Assembly (NCBI RefSeq): GCF_000955955.1
Contig: NZ_JYJG01000059.1
Location: 26,679 to 90,678, forward strand
Length of the DNA: 64,000 nucleotides
Origin: Lentzea aerocolonigenes
GTDB taxonomy: Bacteria; Actinomycetota; Actinomycetes; Mycobacteriales; Pseudonocardiaceae
Direction: 5' to 3'
Shown here: in pieces, positions 1 through 8,831 of the stretch
How the letters are laid out: each line of letters opens with the position of its first letter
How positions within the stretch are numbered: position 1 is the stretch's first letter
The notes under the pieces: generated by a model
What the model saw: the letters and a program-made list of their open reading frames with translations, nothing else
Databases searched by the model: none
Told to the model about the DNA's origin: nothing
Made by a program: the position numbers and the translations under genes

Positions 1-30
1 CATCATGGGTGCCGCCGTGGAGGAGGTCAT
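1..30 (-). CDS. partial phage head gene, 5' end only
   Basis: Only the first ten codons are in the window (MTSSTAAPMM), starting at an ATG on the minus strand about 50 bases downstream of the preceding small head gene. From its place in a phage head module it would be a head-tail connector or similar, but nothing in ten residues shows this. The call rests on position and frame alone. Confidence 0.35.
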   Translation of the reverse strand, partial: MTSSTAAPMM

Positions 31-80
31 TGCGGCGACCACCCCTGAGCCCTCACCTGCTGGAGGGTGAGAACCGCACC

Positions 81-260
81 TCAGTCCTGCGGTGCAGGCT
101 TGGCCGGTCGGCCGCCGACCGCGCGCACACCGAGTTCGGCTGGCAAACCCCGTAGGGCGTCGGCCGTGGCCTTGTCGGTCACTTCGGCCTCGCCGTCGAT
201 GAAGGTGACGCCGAGGTCGTGCACGACGAGTTCCTTGTAGACGCTGCTGGTGAACCTCAC
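81..260 (-). CDS. small phage protein after the capsid gene (59 aa)
   Basis: A short GTG-started frame that overlaps the stop of the major capsid gene by four bases (GTGA), typical of translational coupling in phage head modules. It begins VRFTSSVYKELVVHDLGVTF and ends in a Pro/Lys-rich tail. I do not recognise the family. Genes at this place after the capsid protein often encode head-completion proteins or a capsid accessory protein, so that role is inferred from position. The frame is open without interruption and no competing frame is better. Confidence 0.6.
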   Translation of the reverse strand: MRFTSSVYKELVVHDLGVTFIDGEAEVTDKATADALRGLPAELGVRAVGGRPAKPAPQD

Positions 261-1255
261 GCGCTACCTCCGGCCGGTGCGGTGGTGGTCAGGCCGGTGA
301 CCTTGCCGTGGGCGATCTCCGGCCCGTACTCCAGCGAGATTTCACCGTAGATCTGTGCCTTGTCCGTGGAACCCGTGCGTGCCAACGGCTCGGAGAACAG
401 GAAGCCCTTGCCGGGGGTCTCCAGCAGGACGGGCGCGCACTGGTCGAGGCTGACCACCTGCACGGTGTCGGCGGGCATGTAGCGGTTCAACATGACGTTG
501 AGCCGCCCGAAGTCCGTCTCGATCGTGGAGACGGAGACACCGCCGACGTTGCGTGTGGACTCCTGGTAGTTCTTCTTCGTGATGAACTCGTTGGTGAGCT
601 GACGCTTCTGCCACGCGGCACACATCAGCGTGGCGGTCTCGCTGACCTGGATGCCGCCGTTCTCCCAGACCTTCTGCAACAGGTCGAGGATCATCGCTTC
701 GGTCAGCGCCTTGGGCTGGGCGTTGGTGATGACGTTGGTGCGGGTAGCTTCCAGGATGCCGCGCGTCTTGCGCACCGTGCTGTTGTCGGACGGTTCCTGG
801 AACTTACCAACGATGAACCCGAGTTCGACGTCACGGCCGATCTGCGTCAACGCCTGCCGGGTCTGCCAGTCCATCTCGTTGAGGACCGCGTTCGTGCCGC
901 CGATGCTCGCGGCGTTCGGGTTCGCCGAGCCGGTGCCCGCGAACATCTGCTGAGACGCCTGCCGGGTGTAGGAGACGCCCACGGTTTCCTGGTGGATCTC
1001 AAGGACGTTGCGATCCTGGCCTCGGACGCGGGTCTCTGCGGACGGTGCGTCCGCGCCTTCGAGGCGCTGCCGGTTCTGGTCCGGTGGGCGAAGGTCGTAC
1101 ACCGACCAGGTGTGCACGATCCCGTTCGCCCGCTTGCCGCCGGTCAGGCCGCCGATGCTGGACAGAAACGGAGTGTCGGTGGGAGTCAGCGAGAACAACT
1201 CGCCGACGAAGTTCGGACTGTTGTAAGTGTTCGCGATTGCGGCGATACCAGGCAA
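257..1255 (-). CDS. phage major capsid protein (DUF5309 / SU10-like)
   Basis: This 332-residue protein has the shape of the DUF5309/SU10 major capsid family: an N-terminal stretch with NSPNFVGELFSLTPTDTPFL, a conserved Gln/Arg-rich region after it, and a C-terminal beta-rich domain ending in an acidic GEISLEYGPEIAHGK segment. It would form the HK97-fold shell of the phage head. The start is TTG, chosen because GGGAG lies a few bases upstream and the family N-terminus begins there. Upstream lies the scaffold gene and downstream an overlapping small head gene, the usual order portal, MuF, scaffold, capsid. No truncation is visible. The family assignment is by recognition of sequence pattern, not by search. 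Confidence 0.85.
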   Translation of the reverse strand: MPGIAAIANTYNSPNFVGELFSLTPTDTPFLSSIGGLTGGKRANGIVHTWSVYDLRPPDQNRQRLEGADAPSAETRVRGQDRNVLEIHQETVGVSYTRQASQQMFAGTGSANPNAASIGGTNAVLNEMDWQTRQALTQIGRDVELGFIVGKFQEPSDNSTVRKTRGILEATRTNVITNAQPKALTEAMILDLLQKVWENGGIQVSETATLMCAAWQKRQLTNEFITKKNYQESTRNVGGVSVSTIETDFGRLNVMLNRYMPADTVQVVSLDQCAPVLLETPGKGFLFSEPLARTGSTDKAQIYGEISLEYGPEIAHGKVTGLTTTAPAGGSA

Positions 1256-1287
1256 TGAATCTCCCTACGTGTCAAAAGAAGCAGCGG

Positions 1288-1941
1288 TCAGCGCTGCTCG
1301 CGTGCCTGCTCGGCAAGCCGCTGGTTTTTCAAGCTGATGGCCGTGGCCCAGTCGCCGCGGGCTTCCGCTTCGCGGATCTGCTCGGCGACACCGGACGGGC
1401 CGTTGCGCTGTCCCTGCGAGGGGTCCGGCGCCGGGCGGCGCGGCCCGTCGACGCGGGCGAGGTGCGGACGCTGCACGAGCACCGCGGCGAGGTCGGCCGT
1501 GATGGCGGCTGTGTCGACCGTGCCGTCGTCGGTGAGGTAGCGGTCCCGGTCGTCGAGGTAGCGCGGCGCGTCGGACGGGTCGGCCCAGCCGGTCGCGGCG
1601 GCGCGGATCTCCGCGTCCAGCGCGGTGCGGCGCATGGTGGCGAGCTGCTGTTCCACCGCTGTGGCTCGGGCGTTCGCGCGTTCGGTCTCGGTCTGCTGGG
1701 AGGCCTCGATCTCGTCCAGGCGCTTGGCCTTGTCGCGGTTCTCCCGTGCTGTGGTCTCGGCCTTGGTGAGCTTGGTCTGTGCCTGCTCGTAGAGCGTCTT
1801 GTAGTCCGGTGTGGACGCGTTGGCGGCGGGGTCGGTGACCGGCGGGGCGGGCGGTGGAGCGGGTGGGCTGGCCGGGGCCTGCTCAGGGTTCGCGGGCGGG
1901 GCGTCGGTGGTGCTGGAGATCGGGTTGGTGGAGTGGGACAA
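1288..1941 (-). CDS. phage scaffolding protein
   Basis: A 217-residue protein with a Pro/Ala-rich N-terminus, a long heptad-like charged helix (roughly residues 45-100, rich in Ala, Glu, Lys, Gln and Thr) and a basic C-terminal segment. This layout, with its position directly before the capsid gene, is typical of phage scaffolds that guide procapsid assembly and are then lost. The start is probably TTG after a G-rich ribosome site; an internal start cannot be excluded. Sequence identity in scaffolds is poor, so the call relies on architecture and gene order. Confidence 0.75.
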   Translation of the reverse strand: MSHSTNPISSTTDAPPANPEQAPASPPAPPPAPPVTDPAANASTPDYKTLYEQAQTKLTKAETTARENRDKAKRLDEIEASQQTETERANARATAVEQQLATMRRTALDAEIRAAATGWADPSDAPRYLDDRDRYLTDDGTVDTAAITADLAAVLVQRPHLARVDGPRRPAPDPSQGQRNGPSGVAEQIREAEARGDWATAISLKNQRLAEQAREQR

Positions 1942-1992
1942 GGGCAGGAAAACCCCCTTTCCGGGGCGAGAGGAGGGGAACGGGTGCGCGGG

Positions 1993-2964
1993 TCAGCGCA
2001 GGTAGCCGAACCGGCCGAGCTGGCGGATCAGCTCGTCCCGGTCGCGGGCGGTGTTGACCAGCTGTGCGGCGGTCGGGCGCGGCGTGCGGGAGCGGCTGTA
2101 CCGGCCGCCTTGCTTGGCCAGGTCGCCGAGCTGACGGCCGACACCGCGCACGGTGGTGGCGTCGAGGGTGTATTCGTGGCCGCCCGCGACGTAGACAGCG
2201 TTCTTGCGGCGGGCGTTGACGGTCCTGCTGATGTCGGCCCCTGCCCGGATCGCCTCGGCGTCGCCCGTGCCGAAGGCCTTGTTCTGCTGGGCCTCGGTCA
2301 TGGACTCGAACAACTCGCGCGGGGTGTTGCCGGGCCGGTCGTCGCGCCACTGCTCGTGGGTCACCGGGCGCATGTCGCAGTCACAGCGCGGATGCCGCCG
2401 GAACCCGGTGGTGAAGCTGTAGAGCCGTCCGGCGAGCAGGATGCAGCGCCCGCACGCGGGCAGCGTGACGACGCGTTCGTATCCGGCGAGCTCGGGTTCT
2501 GCGATCGCGGCGGCGTGGCGGGCGAGGCGGCCGGCGTCGGCGGCCTCGGTGGTGACGTAGGTCAGCAGCTTGGCCAGGCCGAGCGCGTGCGCCTCGGACG
2601 GAGGCACGCCGGCGAGCAGAGCCAGCCGGTAGCGGCGCAACGCGAAGTCCACCAAGGCGGACAGCGGCAGGCCGTTGGCCGCCAGGCCGGAGAACATCGC
2701 CGACACCAGCGCACCGACCGGGTTGGACACCGCGCCGAGCGCGGCGAGCGTGGCGGCGATGTACAGGGGTGCCAGCGCAGCCGTCTCGGCCTGGGCCTCC
2801 TCGATGGTTGCGACGACCTGCAGGCGGAGTGCAGCGGCGGCCGAGTCGATCGACGGGCCGTCGAGCTGCCGCCAGGCGGTCTGCGCTTCGTTGGCGGCGG
2901 TGCGGACGATGCGTTGCTGTGCGGTGTAGAACCTGGTGTCCACCTCGGTCATGGGCGCGGTCAC
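1993..2964 (-). CDS. MuF/VG15-like minor head protein
   Basis: This 323-residue protein lies between portal and scaffold, where SPP1 gp7/Mu gpF-type minor head proteins sit. The diagnostic part is near residues 165-205: a CGRCILLAG motif followed by RHPRCDCDMRPV, a Cys/His arrangement common in the C-terminal part of actinophage VG15/MuF-like proteins. The middle is Ala-rich and helical. A few copies of such proteins enter the procapsid with the portal and may help DNA ejection. The start is GTG at 2964, with an in-frame ATG four codons on as an alternative. Confidence 0.75.
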   Translation of the reverse strand: MTAPMTEVDTRFYTAQQRIVRTAANEAQTAWRQLDGPSIDSAAAALRLQVVATIEEAQAETAALAPLYIAATLAALGAVSNPVGALVSAMFSGLAANGLPLSALVDFALRRYRLALLAGVPPSEAHALGLAKLLTYVTTEAADAGRLARHAAAIAEPELAGYERVVTLPACGRCILLAGRLYSFTTGFRRHPRCDCDMRPVTHEQWRDDRPGNTPRELFESMTEAQQNKAFGTGDAEAIRAGADISRTVNARRKNAVYVAGGHEYTLDATTVRGVGRQLGDLAKQGGRYSRSRTPRPTAAQLVNTARDRDELIRQLGRFGYLR

Positions 2965-2984
2965 CGGGCATCACCACCTGGTGG

Positions 2985-4523
2985 TCAGCGTGCTGGTGGC
3001 GGTTCGATGAACTGCACGGCGGGCGGCGGGAGGACCTGGCCGCCGAGCTGCCCGACCGGCCGCCGCGGCGACGGCAGCGACGGGGCCGCGGGCTCCGGCT
3101 GACGTGGCTCGGGGATGGGCTTTGGGCCGAACTCGGCTGCCTGGTCGCCACCCGCGACGCGGGAGTACGCCTCGGCGTCCTCGGCTTCCATGTCCCGGAT
3201 GTCGGTGTCGGAGTAGCCCAGCGACCGGCGAGCGAAGCGGCGCGGCAACAGCCGGTCCGCCGAGTACAGCTTCACGGCGGCGTCCGCTTGCGCGGCGAAC
3301 GTGGGCGTCGCGGCGTCGGCCCACTGTGACTCCATCCGCAGCGCCTCGGCCGGAACCCGGCCGTCGCGCACCATCAGCACGATGCGCATGATCTGTTCCC
3401 AGCTGTCGCCGAACGTGCGCTGTCGGCGTTCCGCGCGCTTGATGTGCCGCGACTCCGACGAGCGGATACCGTCCGCTGACGCGGGGTTCTCGGTGGCGTA
3501 GCCGAGGTAGTGCGGGGGCAGGCCGGACAGGCCGGAGACTACGCGGGCCAGGGTGTTGAGCGTGTCGTGGAAGTTCGACAGGTTCGCCTCAGGGAACTGA
3601 CCGACGCTGACGCCGTCTTCCTTCGGAGACTTGGGGGACGCCCACAGCACACCGGCCACAGACTCCCACGGGGTGAGCTGTCGCCCTTGCGCGTCAACGA
3701 AATCGTCCTTGTCGAAGCCGAGCGCGTACCGGCGCGGCATCGCGTGATACTCGGCGCTGATCATCATGTCCGTGGCGATCTTGCACGCCGCGTCGGACAG
3801 CGGGAGAACACTGATCAGCTCCGACCGGCCGAGCCGGGGCGGGGCGGTGCGGCGTCGGCGGATGCGCGGTCGGTTGATGATCGGGACGACCGGTACGGTG
3901 CCCATGCCGTGCTCGTCGCGGTTGATCTCTGACCAGGTTCCGCCGCCGTTGTCGCTGCTGTACCAGACGGTTTCGTTGGGCAGGTAGAGCGTGGCGTAGG
4001 CCTCGGTGTAGCCGTCGCCGTCCTCCTCGTACTGCCGTTTCAGCGCGGCCCGGACCTCGCGGGTACGCGGGTCCAGATCGACGTGGACCTCCAGCGGGGA
4101 CTCGACCGTCACCAGCGGGGTCGAGCGGTCCTTCTCGTTGCTGCCCACGATCGCGTAGGAGCGGCCCAGCGCCAGGGCGTCCACGTGCGCCTGCTCGGAA
4201 TGCAGGTCCAGCCGGTTGGCCTGCCAGATGTGCCACAGCTCCCGATCGGCGGCAGCCTCGCCGCCGAGCCGGAACCCGGTGACGTCCAGGCGTTCGTCCA
4301 GGCTGTCCACGATCAGCTGCGGCCAGCTGATCACAACCGAGCGGAGCCGGGAGTCCAAGCGCCGCAACAACTCCGGGTGCATGTACGACAGCGGCTGTTC
4401 GCCCTCGTAGTAGGCGTCTAGCAACTCCAGTTCCGGCAACTGCCTGTTGTGCAGCCGCGCGAGGTGGGTTACCCACTGCTCGGGGGACAGCTCGAACTTG
4501 GTGCTGATCAGAGCGACCACCAC
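2985..4523 (-). CDS. phage portal protein (SPP1 gp6-like)
   Basis: A 512-residue portal protein. It has the family N-terminus (LHNRQLPELELLDAYYEGEQPL), the central crown/wing region with YLPNETVWY, and the clip/stem region with LSGLPPHYLGY and SADGIRSSESRHIKRAERRQ, all typical of SPP1_portal members in actinobacterial phages. It forms the dodecameric ring at the capsid vertex through which terminase pumps DNA. The last 45 residues are Pro-rich and probably disordered. The annotated start is one of two adjacent GTG codons without a clear ribosome site; the conserved sequence starts within ten residues. Confidence 0.88.
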   Translation of the reverse strand: MVVALISTKFELSPEQWVTHLARLHNRQLPELELLDAYYEGEQPLSYMHPELLRRLDSRLRSVVISWPQLIVDSLDERLDVTGFRLGGEAAADRELWHIWQANRLDLHSEQAHVDALALGRSYAIVGSNEKDRSTPLVTVESPLEVHVDLDPRTREVRAALKRQYEEDGDGYTEAYATLYLPNETVWYSSDNGGGTWSEINRDEHGMGTVPVVPIINRPRIRRRRTAPPRLGRSELISVLPLSDAACKIATDMMISAEYHAMPRRYALGFDKDDFVDAQGRQLTPWESVAGVLWASPKSPKEDGVSVGQFPEANLSNFHDTLNTLARVVSGLSGLPPHYLGYATENPASADGIRSSESRHIKRAERRQRTFGDSWEQIMRIVLMVRDGRVPAEALRMESQWADAATPTFAAQADAAVKLYSADRLLPRRFARRSLGYSDTDIRDMEAEDAEAYSRVAGGDQAAEFGPKPIPEPRQPEPAAPSLPSPRRPVGQLGGQVLPPPAVQFIEPPPAR

Positions 4524-4590
4524 CAGTTGCGCGGCCTAGGTTGCTGCGCGGGCCATCATCGTTGCGAGATGAGCACCAGAGATTCGGTCA

Positions 4591-5703
4591 TTAGCTTGTG
4601 GGACGCGAAGGCATCCATTCCAGCCAGCGGGCCTGCTCATTGCGGACGAGACCTAACGTGTGGTCCGCAGGCAACAGGTCGTTGGGGAAATCATGAGTTG
4701 CAAACGGGTTGTCAAACCTCAGAGTCGTGAAGTTCTCGGGCTCCCACGGCAGCCAGTTACGTGCAGCGAACACGCAGGATATGTCCTGATGCTTGCCAGA
4801 AGGTCGCTCTTTGTTGCGTCCGAAGAAGCCGTTGTTGGCGCGTCCGACCTCGCCAGAGGAGATAAGGATCTGCTCGTTTCCAACTAGGGCGTCCTCGAAC
4901 TGGTCGAGACTGCACGCCCAATCTTTGGTCCCAACGAAGATCGCCAGCGGCTTGCTGCGCGTTTCGTAGCGCTTCTGCACCTTCTTCTCCAGCGCAGACC
5001 GCAATCTCAGGTACGAGTCCACCATCCCGCCGCTGATCTGGCCGTTCATCACGACACGGTCGGTTGGTTTCGGTGCCGAATTTGAGACCCGGCGTATGAA
5101 CCGGAAGCGAAGCTCGACATCATCAGTCTTGTACGTGACCGGCGACGTTGTCATTCGCGGATCTTCCAAAACGGAAGGAAGCGCGGCCATCTGCTGCTTT
5201 ACCCATGTGGCGATTCGTTTGAGTGACGGCTGTTGGTGGAGGCGGACCAGGTCGAAGGTGATATACCACTGTTCGAGCGGAATATGTTTTTGTAGCTCGT
5301 CGGCAATTCTCGCGTGTCGTTGCCGTGCCTGGAACCATTCCCTGTTCTCGAACAGGGAGCAAACCTCGACCGCGCCGACGTAGGTGTCCTCCCGGTAGAT
5401 ACGGAAATCCGGCCCTTTTCCGTCTTCCTCGTGAACGACGCGACCAACTCTTATTAGCTGATCGTGCACGAACAACTCGTCCATGGCCGTGTAGTGCTGT
5501 GTCTCGTCGGCACTGCGCAAGCGGCCTGCGAATGTCCCCTTTTCGTCGTCGGGGAACCGTTGGTATGCGGCATTGATCCACGCGCGCGCGGCGACAGCCT
5601 GGGGGCGGGTGGACTCCAGGTAGAAGTTCACGCCAGGCTCGGCCCAGCCAAGAGGTCCGTCGCGGTCAACCGATGGCTCAGGAAAGACGATCTTGCCGGT
5701 CAC
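4591..5703 (-). CDS. PD-(D/E)XK-like protein inserted between portal and terminase
   Basis: A 370-residue protein of no known phage morphogenesis family, lying between portal and large terminase, which are normally adjacent. Residues about 70-120 read MDELFVHDQLIRVG, then GPDFRIYRE, then VGAVEVCSLFE. That order (helix with Glu, a PD-like GPDF, then ExV) looks like a PD-(D/E)XK nuclease core in which the usual Lys is Cys or absent. The gene is visibly richer in A and T than its neighbours, suggesting later acquisition. Start is GTG at 5703. Function is not known; a nuclease-fold accessory or anti-phage cargo gene is my inference. Confidence 0.6.
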   Translation of the reverse strand: MTGKIVFPEPSVDRDGPLGWAEPGVNFYLESTRPQAVAARAWINAAYQRFPDDEKGTFAGRLRSADETQHYTAMDELFVHDQLIRVGRVVHEEDGKGPDFRIYREDTYVGAVEVCSLFENREWFQARQRHARIADELQKHIPLEQWYITFDLVRLHQQPSLKRIATWVKQQMAALPSVLEDPRMTTSPVTYKTDDVELRFRFIRRVSNSAPKPTDRVVMNGQISGGMVDSYLRLRSALEKKVQKRYETRSKPLAIFVGTKDWACSLDQFEDALVGNEQILISSGEVGRANNGFFGRNKERPSGKHQDISCVFAARNWLPWEPENFTTLRFDNPFATHDFPNDLLPADHTLGLVRNEQARWLEWMPSRPTS

Positions 5704-5742
5704 GTAGCAACTCTAGCTCCGGCAGTCACGGCAAGAACGCGA

Positions 5743-7461
5743 TTATCCGAGGACCACCATCCGGGACGACTTCTTGATCTTTGAGCCGCGCAGCTTCCAG
5801 CCGCCTACCGCCATTGCAGCTGTTGGTACAGCGTCGATGCGCTTACCTGTCTTGCCACGTTCGGGCTTGTCCGGCCGGATGAGGTCGGGTTCGCCAGGTG
5901 GGTGGCGAACCTCCACAGAGTCAAAACAGAACTCGGCGACGGGGTTCCCGTGGTGCGACCAGCCGCGTGACTTGGTCAGGGCCATAAGTTCGGTCATACC
6001 GTGGGTCATGCCTTTGTAGGTCTGGGCGACTGGGTACATGGGGACGCCGGTGCGGCGTTCGAGGCGCTGGCGGACGGGTTCGCCGGACCACTCGTCGTAG
6101 GAGATGTCGGCGACGCGTACCAGGCCGGTGTCTGCGGTGATGTCGTTCTCGATGACGTCGTAGTCGATGACCTCGCCGTCCGTGGTCGTGATCCAGCCCT
6201 GGTCAACCCACTGGGAGACCTTGCCCTCGGTGTGCTTGTCCAGGTGCGCGACCGCTGTCTCTGGCAGCCAGAACCGCCACAATGCTGAGGCGTGGCCGTC
6301 GATCCCGGTCGGGACGATCAGGCACCACGCGGTGAGGTCCATCTTGGACGCGAGGTCGAGGCCACCCCACGCGGGGCGGCCGGCGTGCAGCTGCCGCAGC
6401 CGGGCCGGTGGCGTCGAGTCGGTGCCGGTGCACAGGAGGTAGACGTGCATCGGCATCCACCGCGACGACTGCGACACCCATTGGTTCAACCGGAACTGGC
6501 GGAAGACGTTCTCTTTGGCCGGATCATTGCGGGCCTCGATCGCTTCTTCCCGCAGCGCCTCGAGTGAGAGGAAGTCACCCAGCGCGGGGTTGGCCAGGTG
6601 CCAGTTCGATTCGTCCCACGGGTTCGCGTCGGGGTCGAGGTTGCGCAAGTAGACGAAGCGGTGCGGGGCACGGTCGGGGTTCTCGGCGATTTTCACGCAC
6701 TCGTCATGCTCGGCCTTGGCGAAGCTGGTCGGGTCGTTGCCCGCGGTGGTCGCTGCGATCAGCAGCGGCTCAAGCCGGGTGCCCATGCCGGTGCGCATCG
6801 CGTGCCAGAAGTCGCCGTTCGGCTGGGTCAATACCTCGTCGAAGATCACGGCCGAGGGGTTAGAGCCGAGGTTGCCCAGCGCGTCCGAGGGCACGACCAC
6901 GTAGACCGAGTTCGTGCGCTCGTCGACGATGCGCGCCGAGTGCTCGACCACCCGCAACCGGCGAGACAGCACCGGGGAGAGCTTGACCATCCGCGCCGCG
7001 ACGTTGAACACCAACCGCGCCTGCTCGGTGTCGCGCGCACAGCCGTAGATCTCCGCGGACTCCACGCCGTCGCCGACCAGCATGTACAGCGCGATGAACG
7101 CGAGGAGTTCGCTCTTGCCGTTTTTGCGGGCGATCTCGATCCACGCGATGCGGTAGCGGCGCACGTAGGACCCGGATTCGGGGTCCCAGCGGACCTCTCC
7201 GAACAACGGCCGGACGATGTCGTCCCGCTGCCACGGCGCGAGGATGAACGGCTTGCGCGCCCACCGGTCCTTCGTGTGGACGCAGATTTCCTCGGCGAAC
7301 GCCTGGGCGTGATCGGCGCGCGGAGTGCAGAAGTGGGTGCCGCGCTTGCGGCAGCGAGATCCGTCGAACTCGCGGCCGCACACGGGAAGCCGCGGGGATG
7401 ACTTCGTGGCCTTGCTGGGAGCCTTAGGAGAGGAGGCGTTCCGCGCCGCCCTTGTTGCCAT
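5743..7461 (-). CDS. terL: phage terminase large subunit
   Basis: A 572-residue large terminase with an N-terminal ATPase and C-terminal nuclease. The Walker A-like loop is ARKNGKSE (about residue 112), followed by the adenine-side motif and the Walker B VIFDEV (about residue 209), with coupling motif AATTAGN after it. The nuclease part carries the acidic residues in GGLDLASKMD, ISYDEW and RIDAV near the C-terminus. A Cys/His cluster near residues 28-50 precedes the ATPase. It cuts and pumps concatemeric DNA into proheads through the portal. It overlaps the small subunit by about 38 bases. Length and motif order are normal for the actinophage HK97-like TerL family. Confidence 0.92.
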   Translation of the reverse strand: MATRAARNASSPKAPSKATKSSPRLPVCGREFDGSRCRKRGTHFCTPRADHAQAFAEEICVHTKDRWARKPFILAPWQRDDIVRPLFGEVRWDPESGSYVRRYRIAWIEIARKNGKSELLAFIALYMLVGDGVESAEIYGCARDTEQARLVFNVAARMVKLSPVLSRRLRVVEHSARIVDERTNSVYVVVPSDALGNLGSNPSAVIFDEVLTQPNGDFWHAMRTGMGTRLEPLLIAATTAGNDPTSFAKAEHDECVKIAENPDRAPHRFVYLRNLDPDANPWDESNWHLANPALGDFLSLEALREEAIEARNDPAKENVFRQFRLNQWVSQSSRWMPMHVYLLCTGTDSTPPARLRQLHAGRPAWGGLDLASKMDLTAWCLIVPTGIDGHASALWRFWLPETAVAHLDKHTEGKVSQWVDQGWITTTDGEVIDYDVIENDITADTGLVRVADISYDEWSGEPVRQRLERRTGVPMYPVAQTYKGMTHGMTELMALTKSRGWSHHGNPVAEFCFDSVEVRHPPGEPDLIRPDKPERGKTGKRIDAVPTAAMAVGGWKLRGSKIKKSSRMVVLG

Positions 7462-7882
7462 CGCGGCCCACCTCGACCTTGATGGACTGCCGATCCGACG
7501 GCGTGAGCCCGAAGCGGGCGGCGAACTGCAAGAAGGTGCGCTCGGCCTCAGCCTGCACCTGCAACGCCGGGTTCTTCATCAACCCCGAACCGCCCTGCAC
7601 GAGCAACGCCGAGCCGTTCACGAGCTGGGTGGCGGAGCGGTAGCGGGCCAACGCTTCGCACAGCACCAGGAACGCGTCCACATCCCAGGGGGTCAGCACA
7701 CCCCGATCCTCCAGACCGGGGGCGAGGCGCTGCCAGATCGCGCGAGCGTCGTCGGACGCCCAGTCCGGGCAACGTACTTCGTCCTCGGGAGGCTCGGGTT
7801 CGTCGGCGTTGATCCGGTCGGCCCGGTCACCGTGCAGGACACGCAGAGCAGTGGGCTTGGCAGCCGGGCCACGCTTTCCCAT
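7424..7882 (-). CDS. terS: phage terminase small subunit (P27 family)
   Basis: The conserved sequence starts MGKRGPAAKPTALRVLHGDR, the hallmark N-terminus of P27-family small terminases, so I start it at the ATG at 7882; another ATG four codons earlier is possible. The 152-residue protein continues with CPDWASDDARAIW and a helical C-terminal region with FGLTPSDRQSIKV, also typical. It recognises the packaging site and hands DNA to the large subunit, whose gene it overlaps. A divergent restriction gene starts 88 bases upstream, so the intervening region must hold promoters in both directions. Confidence 0.88.
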   Translation of the reverse strand: MGKRGPAAKPTALRVLHGDRADRINADEPEPPEDEVRCPDWASDDARAIWQRLAPGLEDRGVLTPWDVDAFLVLCEALARYRSATQLVNGSALLVQGGSGLMKNPALQVQAEAERTFLQFAARFGLTPSDRQSIKVEVGRDGNKGGAERLLS

Positions 7883-7969
7883 AGGCGCCCCCATAGGACT
7901 ACGAGCCGTCGAGAAGTGAGTTCGCACGTCCGAGGCACACCAACATCGCCCGTCTGCCAAGCTTGGCGC

Positions 7970-8785
7970 ATGCCAGCCCATAGTGATCTTGAGCAATGGC
8001 TTCGCGAGGAACTGGAGCACTACACGTTCGACGTGCTCGGCATCTTCCGGAAGACCAGCCCATCAGCTCGTTGGCCGATCGCCGCCAGCTCAGCCGACCA
8101 GCTGGAAGGCCTGCTGCACGAGCACGATCACTTGCTGCCGCTCCCCAAGGAGCCAGCCGCGCTGGCCAACATCCTCGAAGTCTCCATCGTCGACTATCTG
8201 CTCACCCGCCTCGACGCAACCGAAGGTGCAGAGCACACGCGGGGCACTGAGCGTGGCTACCCTGATCTTGAGATTTCTGGCCCGGCCTTCGGCGGCAGCT
8301 ATCACGCCGTAGATGTGAAGGTTGCCCGCAGGGGCGACACCAATAAGTCAAAGACCCAGAGCCGCATCACGCTCTACACCGGAAACACCTACTTTAAGTG
8401 GCCGGACCTGCATTGGCCGGGAACCATGAGGACCTTCAACGACTATCGGAGCCACCTCGACATCATCATTATCTACACGCTCGACAGCGACTCCAAGGCT
8501 CGCGTACAGGACATGGAGATCATCGTCCAGCAGCCTTGGAAGATCGCAAGCAAGCAGCGTTCCTCAACTACGCGAGAGTATCTGGGCGCGGTCGAGTCAA
8601 TTGCTGCGCTCCGTGACGGCCGAGGCGAATTTTCCACGCCAGCCGAGTTCTATAGGTTCTGGCGGGCTTACCCATTCAAGATCAGCGCGCAGGTTCAGAA
8701 ACAGCTCGCCAGGCTCGTTCAGAAGCAACAGCAAGAGATCGAACAACTAAGGGGTCAAACAGCACAGTTGCCCTTGGAAGACTAA
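7970..8785 (+). CDS. type II restriction endonuclease, EcoRV-like
   Basis: A 271-residue protein next to a cytosine methyltransferase. The catalytic core is clear: Glu70 in NILEVSIVDYL, Pro98-Asp99 in YPDLEISG, and Asp115-x-Lys117 in YHAVDVKVA, a PD-(D/E)XK centre with D-x-K as in EcoRV. The following YTGNTYFKWPD and the strand DIIIIYTL also resemble the EcoRV family region after its catalytic lysine. A coiled C-terminus follows (QVQKQLARLVQKQQQEIEQL). The ATG at 7970 is chosen because the domain starts there; the longer open frame upstream runs antisense over the small terminase. Recognition site unknown. EcoRV itself pairs with an adenine methylase, so the pairing here with a C5 enzyme is unusual if the family call is right. 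Confidence 0.7.
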   Translation: MPAHSDLEQWLREELEHYTFDVLGIFRKTSPSARWPIAASSADQLEGLLHEHDHLLPLPKEPAALANILEVSIVDYLLTRLDATEGAEHTRGTERGYPDLEISGPAFGGSYHAVDVKVARRGDTNKSKTQSRITLYTGNTYFKWPDLHWPGTMRTFNDYRSHLDIIIIYTLDSDSKARVQDMEIIVQQPWKIASKQRSSTTREYLGAVESIAALRDGRGEFSTPAEFYRFWRAYPFKISAQVQKQLARLVQKQQQEIEQLRGQTAQLPLED

Positions 8786-8831
8786 AACTTCGCGGCGTGT
8801 CGGCTTGGTGTAGAAGGATTCTTCTGGCATA

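Noticed and set aside
1045..3102. 685-codon plus-strand frame over the capsid, scaffold and MuF genes
   Set aside because: It is the antisense shadow of three recognisable head genes, full of Gly/Arg/Val low-complexity sequence and without any known motif.
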